Positions 23,210-34,479 of a stretch of 64,000 bases of DNA are shown one piece after another. Both the position numbers and the translations under genes were made by a program. Every line of letters starts with the position of its first letter. Within the stretch, counting starts at the first letter, position 1. The notes beneath the pieces were generated by a model. The model ran no database searches, was not told the DNA's origin, and saw only the letters and a program-made list of their open reading frames with translations. The stretch spans positions 26,631,023 through 26,695,022 of the forward strand of contig NC_091219.1 of assembly GCF_040958095.1 (NCBI RefSeq). Direction: 5' to 3'. The stretch is from Procambarus clarkii (Eukaryota > Arthropoda > Malacostraca > Decapoda > Cambaridae).

Positions 23210-24580
23210 ACTCAAGTATAACATTCGTAGCACAGGGACTCCCACTCCCTTTCCACAGCATGCCAAAGCCTTCAGAGGTTGTAATCTCTTCCGACATTGA
23301 CCCAACAGTCTGTTCATCTCAGCTTCCAAACTCTCATGGGTATATCCAACATATATGCCTAAATATTTATATATATTAACTCTCTCTATATTTTTATCGT
23401 TTATTTTCAAAACAATGGGGCTCCGACTTCTACATTCAAACTTAGTTTTGTTTTCATTAACCACCAATCCCATATGGTGACACAGGTTTCCGAAATTGTC
23501 CAACACTGTTTGAACCTTTGAAATATCTTTGCCATGAAACAAAATATCATCGGCATATATGATCGGAGTTACCCCATTTGAGTATCTCTCAGATGCTATC
23601 TTATTCATTAGTACATTAAACAGGGTGGGACTCAACACTCCTCCCTGAGGTGTGCCGAGTTCAAAAGACCTCACACCTGACATACAACCTTGATACCACA
23701 CCTGAGCCTTCCGTTCGTAAAGATAATCCCCTATCCAGCGTAATAATTTCCCTTTAACACCAAGACTAGCTAATTCATATAAAATAACCTCTTTGTTGGC
23801 TTTATCAAAAGCTCCTTGTAAATCAATGAAAATTCTATAATAATAATTTTCATTAGCTAGACATTTAATAATACAATCAGAGGTACTTTTTCCTTTGAGG
23901 AACCCGAACAAATTACTAGACAGCTGATCACCTATTATATATAAAAGTCTATTTAAAATGATCCTCTCCATCATTTTACAAAAACACGAGGTTAAAGACA
24001 CAGGTCTATACTCTCCATTGGCTTTAGGGATAGGGATGATCATAGCTTTTTTCCATTTACTGGGAATACTGCCCTCTTTATAACTAATATTAAAGAGGTC
24101 TAAAAGTGGGCTTTTCGTCATAGTGGCAAGTTCATTAAGTATTTCATAAGTTACTCCATCCTCCCCAGGTGCGGTAGATTTCCCAACTTTAATCGCCATT
24201 ATTAGTTCTTCTCTGGTAATACCTGTGCAAGTGACATCACCACTGTTACCTGCTATAAGTATAAAATCCTTTCTTAGATCTTTCCAAGAATCTAATGACT
24301 CTCTCGTTACAGCAGGTAATGAACTAAGTTTGGCAGCTTCCGCCCATTTAGTTACGAGCCCATTTGCAATTCCTTGCGGGTCTGGATGTGCAACAAAATT
24401 GTGCTTTTTACCCCTTATTTTATTTACGTCTTGCCAGATTTCCTTCAAGTTTCTGTTACTCCCAACTTTCTCTGCAAATTCCTGCCAATACTTGCTCCTA
24501 ATTTCCTTTCTCTTCTCTCCACACAGCCTAGCAACTGCCAGTAAAGCATTCTTCCCTTCCTCAGTCCTACCATTCCTATT
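23210..24580 (-). CDS. LINE A ORF2, reverse transcriptase part
   Basis: RT motifs in order: KSTAPGEDGVTYEIL, PIPKANGEYRPVSLTSC, GFLKGKSTSDC, FIDLQGAFDKA (motif A Asp), LGTPQGGVLSPTLFNVLM (motif B), IIYADDILFHG (YADD catalytic pair) and KYLGIYVG. The domain continues to MLYLS, where a younger LINE fragment has inserted. No stop codon lies within this part. Confidence 0.9.
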
Positions 24581-25504
24581 TCAATCCCTGTGAGCTCTCC
24601 TCATTGTTAATGTCCACCCCTTAAGCATCTTGTCATGTGTATAATTTTCTTTTCTGGGGGGATGCCTTTTTATACTAGATGGTTTCCGGTTCAATGTTGC
24701 ATTAAATACATCTACCTCCTTAATTAAATCTTCATAAAATGCTTCTGCCGAAACCGGCTTATAAGTATCATACCAAGACTTAATATGGCCAACAAGACCC
24801 CTTAATTCTCCCTCATTAAACTTTAACCTTTTCCTCTGAAGGCAGGCATGCTTTTTATCTAGTTTAAGCTGTATTTGTAATGCAAAATGATCACTTAGCA
24901 TTTCATCCACAGTAAGACAATTCCCCTCTATGCCCTCAGCATTTATTAAACAAGCATAATCTAATCTCCCTCCCCTCAAATGAGTAGGAGAGGGCTCGCC
25001 CAGCAGTTGAACATCTTCATGTTCCTGCAAAAACTGGTACCATCTGCAACCATTCCTATTTGCTTTACCCCTTGATCCTAAAGCTGGATGTCTGGCATTA
25101 AAATCCCCTACCACAAGTGTATCTTCAGAAAAGAAGGAATCTGGCAAGTATCATAAATCAAGGGAGCTATCAGAGATGTATAGATTAATGAAATTTAACT
25201 CTCGGTCCTTTAATTGTATCCGCAAGCTAATACTTTCAATACCTCTATATCTCTGAGGGATTCCAGTTATCTCGGCAGGTATGATACTTTTGACATAACA
25301 TGAGACCCCCCTAGTTCCTCCATCAGCATATAAATGAAAGCCTCTATAGCCATTTAGCCTCAGTATGCTACCATCCCTATCCCCAGTTTCCTGGAGTGCT
25401 ACTATGTCAATATCCTCTCTAAGAGTATAATAGTGTACATCCACCGCTCTAGTTTTTAATCCATTAATGTTCCAAGATAATATTCTCAATTTACTTTCAT
25501 CCAT
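24581..25504 (-). CDS. LINE A ORF2, endonuclease part
   Basis: Begins MDESKLRILSWNINGLKTR. APE-type motifs follow in order: LSWNINGL, DIVALQETGD, RGVSCYVKS, then LVVGDFNARHPALGS, GRLDYACL and MLSDHFALQIQL. This domain nicks the target DNA. The frame is broken by one TGA after SDSSLDL and a second after MRRAHRD, with coding continuing in the same frame after each. The first could have arisen from a CGA codon by CpG decay; the second could derive from TGG. Confidence 0.85.
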
Positions 25505-27032
25505 GATTAATAATAAAACTACCTTTGCCCTGTCCGTCACATTCCATGAGATACAAGAGTACCTTAGAAACTTCCTTCCAACACCGTAACATTTTTTCTT
25601 TCTCCTCACCTTCACAACTACTACTAACATCGAAGGTAATATTTTTCATATCTATTTTCTTTGTTATTTCTGTAACCCGTTTTACTTTAACCGTTCTTTC
25701 ACCATTTGTCACAACAGGAGGTTGAACACCGCTAACACTACTAGAAAGTGTATTCTCCTGACTATCCTCTATCATCGTTACCTCATGCACATCATTACTT
25801 TCTTCTACGCACGTTTCACTTTCCATTTCACGTCTCGTTTTACTTTCAATTACACGTCCTGTTTCACCACCATTTTCAGCCCGTCCACCTTCCATAGCCA
25901 ATTTTTCCAATGCCTCAATCCTCTTATCTAGGTTTTTTAGATACTCCAAAATTTGATTACCAACCTCAGAGGTGACCATATTGTCCTGAACCTTGTCGTC
26001 ACAAGGTTTCAGTTTTTCCACTGCATGATGTACTTTCCCTAAGCTCGCCTTTACTTTCTCCGTCCCTTTTTCCCACACATTGACCATAGGGGCTGCCGTT
26101 GGCTTCCAACTGTTTCCTCCATGTTCCTCTTGCACAATTTTTCCTTGCTGCGAGGATACATCTATCCTGCTTGTAGGACCCGTTCTAGTCTCTTTCAGAT
26201 GAGGCTTCATGGGGCATAGAGAGGAACCAGCATTGTGGCTGCCTCGACAGTTGCAACAAAATGGGATGATTTTTTCACTTCTTTCAATCTTGACTCTACA
26301 CTCTCGCGAGTCGTGATTTTTCCCACAATACCGACACCTGGGGTCAAACTGGCATTTCCATGCCATATGTCCCCAACGTGAACACTTCATGCACAGTATG
26401 GGCTCCTCAACGTATTTTGCAACGTTCCTATAGCCTAGTCCTTGCACAAAAATTTTCTCCAGCGCCTCACCCTTTACCAAGGCAACAACCTGGCTTCGTT
26501 TGTCACCACGAACACTGTTCCTCTTCGCCCAGACAACATTATCATTGTTAAGAAGACAGTCAGGATCCAAATAAGTTGGAAACTTGAAAACTATGATCTT
26601 TGTGTGCAACATACCTTCTTCTGGAGGAACCATCACTACATTCTCAAAACCAACCGTCGTGAGGCGTTCCACTGCCTGTTCAGTCCCAACTGTTATGTAG
26701 GGCCGGTGAAGACCCTCCTTGAAAAGTGGTTCGTATTCCAAACATTGTTTAGCTAGACGTACCGTCCACTCTAGCTTTTGGTGGAAATTCAATTGGCATG
26801 TTGTAGGGAACAACAGCCTCTTCCTTCTTGTCTTGTCTTGCTTGTCTTGCTTGTCTTGAGTCTTGCCGAGTAGGGTCTCATTCTTTGGTCTCTTTGCAAT
26901 CTCATCGTCACTCTCACTGTCTCGCTGTCTGTTATTATTTCTCCGTTTCTTTTTGTTCACTACTAGTTCAAACGGTCGATTATCATCTTGTCTGTCCTCC
27001 TCACTACCACTTAGGCATACCGCCTCATCCAT
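25497..27032 (-). CDS. LINE A ORF1, zinc-knuckle nucleic-acid-binding protein
   Basis: An intact frame of about 511 residues starting MDEAVCLSGSEEDRQDD. A basic stretch (KKKRRNNNRQR) is followed by a region of RNA-binding type and three knuckles: CMKCSRWGHMAWKC (CX2CX4HX4C), CRYCGKNHDSREC and CCNCRGSHNAGSSLC. A coiled-coil-like C-terminal part follows. ORF1 of this kind coats the LINE RNA and delivers it to the target. An upstream in-frame ATG at 27188 exists, but the sequence before 27032 reads like 5' UTR. The stop codon overlaps the start of ORF2. Confidence 0.85.
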   Translation of the reverse strand: MDEAVCLSGSEEDRQDDNRPFELVVNKKKRRNNNRQRDSESDDEIAKRPKNETLLGKTQDKQDKQDKTRRKRLLFPTTCQLNFHQKLEWTVRLAKQCLEYEPLFKEGLHRPYITVGTEQAVERLTTVGFENVVMVPPEEGMLHTKIIVFKFPTYLDPDCLLNNDNVVWAKRNSVRGDKRSQVVALVKGEALEKIFVQGLGYRNVAKYVEEPILCMKCSRWGHMAWKCQFDPRCRYCGKNHDSRECRVKIERSEKIIPFCCNCRGSHNAGSSLCPMKPHLKETRTGPTSRIDVSSQQGKIVQEEHGGNSWKPTAAPMVNVWEKGTEKVKASLGKVHHAVEKLKPCDDKVQDNMVTSEVGNQILEYLKNLDKRIEALEKLAMEGGRAENGGETGRVIESKTRREMESETCVEESNDVHEVTMIEDSQENTLSSSVSGVQPPVVTNGERTVKVKRVTEITKKIDMKNITFDVSSSCEGEEKEKMLRCWKEVSKVLLYLMECDGQGKGSFIINHG

Positions 27033-27189
27033 TTCTTCGACGCTGTCAATAATCGAGAACAAATGCACAATATCCTGTATCACCACGTGCAAAAACGAAG
27101 AGTGTGGGGCAATCCTCCACCTCCCACCAATCAGCGGACGCCAAGAGCGCCAACCTAGCGACCGCACACAACTGTGGTCTGGATACAAC

Positions 27190-28058
27190 TGCGTGCCACC
27201 TTTTGGGTGGCTTAATCTTCATCAATCAATCCATTTGGTCCACACGGGAAACATCTCCCGTCACGCAGGGTGCAGTCGCACCTCCACAGATCTCCAGTTT
27301 CATCTCTTGATACTGGTAATGGCTCAAAAGGGCCATCACTTACGGGCTATTCATGCACGTGCCACCTTTTTGGTGGCTTAATCTTCATCAATCAATCGTT
27401 GTTATCTACGGGAGACGTATCTCCCGTCACGCAGGGTGCAGTCGCACCTCCACAGATCTCCAGTTTCAGCTCTTGATACTGGTAATGGCTTAAGAGGGCC
27501 ATCACTTACGGGCTATTCATGCCCGTGCCACCTTTTGGGTGGCTTAATCTTCATCAATCAACCAATCGTAGTTATCTGATATGGTCAAGGAGACATCTCC
27601 CGTCATGCAGGGTGCAGACGCACCTCCACAGATCTCCGGTATCATCATGATACTGGTAATGGCTCAGAAAGCCCTCCACTTACGGGCTATTCATGCCCGT
27701 GCCACCTTTTGGGTGGCTTAATCTTCATCAATTGTGTGGGAGACATCTCCCGTCACGCAGGGTGCAGTCGCACCTCCACAGATCTCCAGTATCATCTATT
27801 GATACTGGTAATGGCTCAGAAAGCCCTCCACTTACGGGCTATTCATGCCCGTGCCACCTTTTGGGTGGCTTAATCTTCATCAATCAATCAATCGTAGTTA
27901 TCTGATATGGTCAAGGAGACATCTCCCGTCACGCAGGGTGCAGTCGCACTTCCACAGATCTCCAGTATCATCTATTGATACCAGTAATGGCTCAAAAGGG
28001 CCACCACTTACGGGCTATTCATGCCCGTGCCACCTCTTGGGTGGCTTAATCTTCATCA
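27190..28058 (+). repeat. Hairpin-chain tandem repeat, block 1 (about 5 units)
   Basis: Units of about 150-180 bp. Each is a string of short perfect stems: GGGAGACATCTCCC, GGTGCAGTCGCACC, CCAGTATC/GATACTGG, ACGGGC/GCCCGT and GCCACC/GGTGGC. Each ends in CTTAATCTTCATCAATCAAT. Spacing varies mainly in the tail between units. The block lies against the 5' end of LINE A. No protein is implied by the short open frames across it. Confidence 0.85.
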
Positions 28059-28800
28059 GTCGAGAGCAGTACGTCCTAACCAGACGTTATATGATGATAT
28101 CCTGAACAGTTGATAAATAAAAGTAATTGCGGAACTCCAGTTATCTAATACTTATCATATATGGTATAAAACCTTATCATAAGCCAAGGGATTTGTAGAT
28201 CAGTGTTTAAAGGGAATTCGGAAGTAATAATGATACAGCTGATGCCATCTGTCGGCAGAAGAGAACACTATCAACTGGCTGGTCAATAGTAGCCATAAGA
28301 TACAGCTTACGCCATCTGTTGACATCAAATTACACTTATAACAAATTACCCTGCAAAATACAACTAACGCCATCTCGTTTTTTTCCAACGCACTATAAAT
28401 AGCCAAACAGCAACCCATAAGGTGGGTTGTTGTGCTCGGGTAAGAGGTTCCAAGCTCCGCCCACAAATGGTATGGGGTGCATAATAAATGGCATATCATT
28501 GGCAGATATTCTTTGTTGACATTCACACAACAGCCAATCACAGGAAGGGATCAGCTAAAGGCTCCATCCACTTAATAAATCATATTTATTCAGCACACCA
28601 TCCTTGCTTATGACATTCTGCTTCAACTTTAATCTACCTAAAAAGTAAAATGTTAAGTATTTAAAAGTATTAATATAGTGATAATTAAATACTGCAGGAT
28701 GTAACGAGTGTTACAGAAACATGGGCTGGCTACCTAACTTGTGACGTCATCAGTGGGAGTTGCCTTGACACAAATAATGATACACTGCTCTGCCCTCTTA
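28059..28800. other. Unrecognised stretch between hairpin blocks
   Basis: AT-rich. It contains a short near-repeat of GATACAGCTGATGCCATCTG / GATACAGCTTACGCCATCTG (about 28229 and 28301). The 113-residue minus-strand open frame at 28200-28541 shows no known motif and spans this repeat. Confidence 0.4.
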
Positions 28801-30662
28801 TTAGAGTAAATTATTCAGTTAGATGGAGATTTCTGTCAGGTGCAAAACAGAAATTGTTGTTCTTTTTCACAACAACCTTGTTGCTATGCACAAGGACCTA
28901 TTTCTTTGTTTAAATTTTATTCATAAAAGAGAGACATCTCCTGTCACGCAGGGTGCAGTCGCACCTCCACAGATCTCCAGTATCATCTATTGATACTGGA
29001 AATGGCTCAAAAGGGCCACCACTTATGGGCTATTCATGCCCAAGCCACATCACCACTTGGTCCGGGAGACATCTCCCGTCACGCAGGGTGCAGTCGCGCC
29101 TCCACAGATCTCCAGTATCAGCTCTTGATACTGGTAATGGCTCAAAAGGGCCACCTTTTAGGTGGCTTCATCTTCATCAATCAATTCAATCTGTTTAAAT
29201 CACGGAAGACATCTTCCGTCACGCAGGGTGCAGTCGCACCTCCACAGATCTCCAGTATCATCTATTGATACTGGTGATGGCTCAGAAGGGCCACCACTTA
29301 CGAGCTATTCATGCCCGTGCCACCTTTTGGGTGGCTTCATCTTCATAACACATTCACAAGGGAGACATCTCCCGCCATGCAGGGTGCATTCGCACCTCCA
29401 CAGATCTCCAGTATCAGCTCTTGATACTGGTAATGGCTCAAAAGGGCCACCACTTACGGGCTATTCATGCCCGTGCCACCTTTTGGGTGGCTTAATCTTC
29501 ATCATCATCATCATTCATAAAAGACAACATTAACATCAGTAATAAAAATGATGGCAAGTTTCTTGGCCTATTCCTAGACAAGAGACTCAACTTCAGCACC
29601 CACATTCAACACATAACTAAGAAAGTCTCTAAGACAGTTGGTATACTCTCCAAAATCATATATTATGTTCCTAACTCTGCTCTCCTCTCACTATATTATG
29701 CACTAATCTACCCCTATCTTAATTATGGTATCTGTGCATGGGGGTCTACCACTGCAAACCACCTTAAGCCCATTATCACACAGCAAAAATCTGCTATCAG
29801 AATAATAACTAACTCTGCTTTCAGACAACACTCAGCTCCCTTGTTTAAATCCCTAAACTTGCTAAATATTAACTCCCTCCACACATTCTCTTGTGTCAAC
29901 TACATTTACAAAACCCTGTTCTTAAATGCAAACCATGCTCTGAAACTCTCCCTGGACAGATGTAATAGGACCCATTATCACCACACCAGAAATAAATATC
30001 TCTTTGATATCCCCAGGGTCAAACTTAATCTGTGTAAACACTCTATGCAAATTAAGGGACCTAGTCTATGGAACTCACTCCCTAGTGAATTGAAAAACTG
30101 TAAAACTTTTGCCTTATTTAAAAGCAAAACCAAAAAGTATCTAACTTCATCTTCTTAGTTTCCTACACTGAGCTTTAAATTTGCTCTGTACCTAGTGTTA
30201 CCCAATCTCCTAATTTTTATGTAATATCAAACAACCTTATCATTGTGTTCATTGCTGTCTTCTTTTATGTGCTAGCCATATGCTGTATTGTGACTACCAA
30301 TTTTTGTCAACTACCATTCAAGCTGTCATTGCAATCAATCTTATATTGTTTCTGCTGTATTGTGCCTACCAATTTGTCAACTACCATTCAAGCTGTCATT
30401 GCAATCAATCTTAGCTACCTATGTGCTTTAATATACTGTACCTACAATTTTCTCTCATCTTCTTTTTTTCATTTCATGTAACTGTTTTCATTTTTTGTCT
30501 ATAAATTTTGCAAGTATTTACCTCCTTAAAATTTTCTTAGATTAAGGACCTGCCCGAAACGCTGCGCGGGCTAGTGGCTTTACAAGACTGTAATTACCAT
30601 ATTTGTATCCTCAAATTCCTTATGTACATTCTTGTATATGCATAAATAAATAAATAAAAATA
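28800..30662 (+). mobile_element. LINE fragment, family B, split by hairpin block 2
   Basis: RT thumb and C-terminal region of a LINE: KTEIVVLFHNN before the insertion, then KFLGLFLDKRLNFSTHI, ALIYPYLNYGICAWGST, FKSLNLLNINSLHTFSCVNY and GPSLWNSLPSELKNCK with a stop at about 30156. Its 3' UTR contains the tail ATTAAGGACCTGCCCGAAAC and GCGGGCTAGTGGCTTTACAA, ending in (AAATA)n at 30640-30662. It is closely related to the fragment at 22508-23209. The 5' limit is approximate. Confidence 0.82.
28931..29512 (+). mobile_element. Hairpin-chain repeat, block 2 (4 units) with 12-bp TSD
   Basis: Four units of the hairpin-chain repeat, flanked by the perfect direct repeat ATTCATAAAAGA at 28919-28930 and 29513-29524. 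LINE B coding sequence stands on both sides, so the block entered the LINE as one piece. Two stems show paired changes relative to block 1: GGAAG/CTTCC at 29203-29218 and ATGGGC/GCCCA at 29025-29043. It ends CTTAATCTTCATCATCATC, a simple-repeat tail like that of a retroposon. No pol III boxes were recognised. Confidence 0.85.
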
Positions 30663-33600
30663 AATAAATTGTGAATCAAGAACGTAGGCCAGTGTGCTAT
30701 GTAAGGACCCATATAATTTGCTTGTATTTCATTACTGTTCTCAATAAACAAGTGTATCTGAAGTGTTCACACAACTCATAAGGAATAGATACACAGTTAT
30801 GGATAATGTTTTATTTGGTAATTCTATAGATAACATCTACTTATATGATACAAAATTACATTTCTTATATACATCCCTGACATTGCCTTCATAAACATTT
30901 TAATAGCTATTTATTTACATGGAATGTAGCTTGCATCACAATAGATGGGGCACCAGTTACAGCATGAGCTTGTCTTTGACCAACTCATCAGTTCTGCAGT
31001 GCCTTTAACCCCAATATGTCTCAGTGTTCCTGTCCTTATAGCCTTGCTTGACCTCCAATACTGCCGTGTTTCCATTCATACACCCTGACTGGCACTCTAA
31101 TTCTAAATTCAAAAGTGCTAAGTGTGTGAGCACCAACACAAAAACTTTTGAAGTACAGAACTACAAAACCGTGTACAGTAGTTCACATTGCCCTGGATTT
31201 ACTCATCAAGGTGTATCGTCATGCTGTAGTAGGACTAATACCAAGGCATTTCTCCATTCATATGATGAATTTACCACTGTACCAAGAATGAATACTGTGT
31301 TAGCTCCAAAGAGTCTTTACAGCTGTGGAAATACTACACCAAATCCATTGTAAAATAATTAAACAATTAGCATCACCCTTGTATTCATAACATATTACAA
31401 ATTTTAAAGTCTATTGCCTATTCATACAGTTTATCTTACTTATGAGGCACTGCTAGTGTGGAGCTGAGGCTTGGAGACGCACAACACCGGGAAGCTTACT
31501 CTTTTGTTGTACAATAATTACCACAAATTGCTGTGCTATGAATATAATTAAGACACAATATCACTAGTGACCTTCACAATAATCAGTGAACACTATGACG
31601 TATGACGTATTCACTTTACCAGAATAAAGTATACTACTGTACTAACAAGGTATAATACTTATAAGCCCAGGTTCATTACACACAGTATAAAGCATATTGC
31701 ATATTCTGAACTATTTAAGACAATGTGAGAAGTAAAGCTCGTATTAACTTGCCATCTTTTACTATCACAAAACTATAGTTGTCAAGCCATTCTCTAAGAG
31801 TTGTTAAGCATATAGTTATAATTCATCACAGTATGCATAAGATCAAGCATTGTTCTCAAATTATTTTGGTTATTAAGCCAAATTCGTAGAGTACTAGTAC
31901 TAGATATTTACCGACTCTAGCTCTCACAGCATACTTGCTAAGAAGCACAATTGCCATAGTAAATGTCTTGCTAGTTTTATTCTCACAAAACTACTGTTAT
32001 GAAGTTTTCACAAAACAGTACTCAATATATTATATAAATTCTCATACAGTACAGTATTACTAAACTTATCAATCCTCTTGTTTAAAATGCTATAATCACC
32101 AAGTTTTGTTCATAAAGCACAGAATTTATGAGCCCTAACTTTCATTGTAATGAGGTATTGCGCGTAATTCTCGAGAGATGTACAAATAAACATGAACTTG
32201 CAGCACACTTGGTCCTTATTAATATTTTAAAAGTTTAGCACTCACAATAATATTTAACATTGCAATTCTCACAGTAGTTGAAAGTTATTCACCATTTTCA
32301 CAAATTAGTCAAATGTTGAGAATACAGAAGACAACTCGTCACGGAATTACAGTTATTTGGATTATTTTTTTCCGCACAATCCATGATATAATACTGATAT
32401 TATGTGTGTGATATGTATAAAACCAAAGTTCTATACCGTACTCAAGGTACTTTGCCTGTGGCACCATTATTTAGCCTAGCACACTATGGGCGTGTTTCAA
32501 GTACAGAACACACAAATTGAACTGAAATACAAAAACTGTACTAACTAGGTTAACTAAACACTGAATAATATATGTCATCAAATGAGACTCTGCAAGGCAG
32601 GAACTTGCAAAACATGAGACTGGCTAATAACTTTATGTCGTGTAATGTACTGTAATTAAAAAAATAAACTAATATTAAGTCCTTCAATATGCATTTTAAC
32701 AAAGAAATTATAACAATATTTATATTTTAGGCTATAAATAATACCAGAAGAATATGAATGTCATATTACTAATGGTAGGTGAAACTAGTTAGGTTTGAGA
32801 GACAAATGTAACTAATTCTTTAATAATGAACACCTTTCAAAATACATCCATCTTGTAAAAGATTTACGGGAAAGATGATATATAAATTATGTTGTCTAAT
32901 TACAGATGAATGAATTTTTGCAGATTTGATTTTTACATCACATAAATAGATGAGAATGTTGATGCCACCAGTGAGAAGATACAGATACTGTAACCTTAAA
33001 TTGGAATACAATTTTGTAAGAGGAAATTTTTTTGTGAGAGGGAAAACATTTTTGTGAGGGGAACAAAATTAACAGCTGGCATTTGGTCGAAGATCTGCAT
33101 GAGTCACTCTACTGTCAACTCATTCGTTACATACTAATGAATTTGACTTAGCAGTTAGCTGCATTTAGCATGTCACCGTACAGCATGCGGTAAATATGAA
33201 GGCGTTAAGATGTAAAATGCTTCATGCTCTAAATTAACAATGGTACATCGGGGAAAAAATATTTACATTTTAGTAACAAAATGATTCATGTTCATTACTT
33301 ACAAAATAATATTAGATATTTACTCAACAAACAAGGGAAAGAAGTTGAAATTAGTGAAACAATTAACAAGAAACTCTTAACAAAACATTCGATTACAAAG
33401 TACAGAAGAATCAAGATGTTTGAAATTTAATAATGCAATATTAAAGAAGCTCTATAAGTAAATCACAGGCCAATAAATCAGATTAGCATAATTCCGTTCT
33501 GTATTAGAATACCAGTCTGTCTCCAATAATCTATCCCACCCCATTTTATACCAATGTAATGAGGCTGATGAATATGAGGGCATACATGATTTATAATAGA

Positions 33601-33825
33601 GTATGGCATGAAGGAATATTTACAAACAACAGTATGTATATATTAAGTCATACAACATTTCATAAAATACCTAAGGTACTTGTGAATGCACTTCAGTCAC
33701 ATGTTTGATTCCTGTACAGTATTTGAACAATACTGTATGCCTAAAGATCTTACTGTTTCTCTCTCTCTCTCTCTCTGATATTGCACTAAGATATCAAATA
33801 TACTTGTTTTAGCACTGTGTTTGAA
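30663..33825. other. Long AT-rich region without recognisable genes
   Basis: Many small random open frames. The longest (31048-31353, plus) reads as unstructured Ser/Thr/Asn-rich sequence without a motif I know. The region lies downstream of FAM43 and may include distal 3' UTR or non-coding transcripts, but nothing in the sequence shows it. Confidence 0.4.
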
Positions 33826-33827
33826 AA

Positions 33828-33883
33828 CACACACACAAGGGACACCACGAGTGTATCTCTCATCCTGTAACTACACTCAGGTA

Positions 33884-33970
<87 letters not shown>
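33828..33970 (+). mobile_element. LINE 3' tail fragment followed by (CA)n
   Basis: GGGACACCACGAGTGTATCT, CTCATCCTGTAACTACACTC and AGGTAATTACACAC run straight into about 80 bp of CA. The same tail ends the LINE at 45270-46690 (CACCACGAGCGAGGCTCTCA, CTGTAACTACACTTAGGTAA), so the microsatellite probably grew from the LINE's own 3' repeat. Confidence 0.7.
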
Positions 33971-33972
<2 letters not shown>

Positions 33973-34479
33973 TACATGCATTTCAATTAAGTATTATCAT
34001 ACACATCTAATCGAAGTCAAAATATAGCCTTATGTGAGATAGTATCATTGAATCATTGATAAATACTATCTTGGAAAAGTTAGCATAAATAACGTATTGA
34101 TATAATCACTGAATGTAGCAGATCACGATTTTTTTGTTTCAAATGTATTACAATACATGATATTTTTATTAATATATGCTATATTTTAATTATTATTTTA
34201 TCAATGAGTTCAATCAAACATACAGTATATACCTGTATAGCTATTTAAAGCTAAGGAAAGAAAAATACAAACCTATTGTTAAATGAATTTTCACAAATAA
34301 AATGTTTTTTTTTGTAAAAAGAAAGTAAAATGAGAAATTTTTTTAGTAGAAATTGAAAGGATAAGCATCTTGGGAGAAAAATTAGTGAAAAAAGTGATGA
34401 ATCAGCAATGATGGAGACCCAAGATACAAGGATGACCAAAACCCCATGTTGAGAGAACCTCAACTTTTGGGATATATTG

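Larger units (their letters stand above)
20945..27190 (-). mobile_element. Nearly complete APE-type LINE with RNase H (I-group-like), element A
   Basis: A two-ORF non-LTR retrotransposon. ORF1 carries zinc knuckles; ORF2 carries endonuclease, reverse transcriptase and RNase H. RNase H plus an APE endonuclease points to the I superfamily. The 3' end is a short (TTGAAC)n-like repeat at 20942-20957 instead of a long poly(A). The element is interrupted by a later LINE at 22508-23209, whose 6-bp duplication allows the original junction to be seen. ORF2 otherwise remains open except for two in-frame TGA codons, at 25153-25151 and 24583-24581. The 5' limit is uncertain because hairpin-repeat block 1 begins at about 27190. 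Confidence 0.88.

Noticed and set aside
26863-27381. 172-codon plus-strand open frame
   Set aside because: It lies antisense over LINE A ORF1 and runs into the hairpin repeat; a shadow frame.
27190-29512. A CRISPR-like array (repeat units with variable spacers)
   Set aside because: Eukaryotic context, units of 150 bp or more with variable tails, and a retroposon-type target duplication; spacing is not CRISPR-like.
31048-31353. 101-codon plus-strand open frame
   Set aside because: No family motif, no splice support and biased composition; not enough to call a gene.
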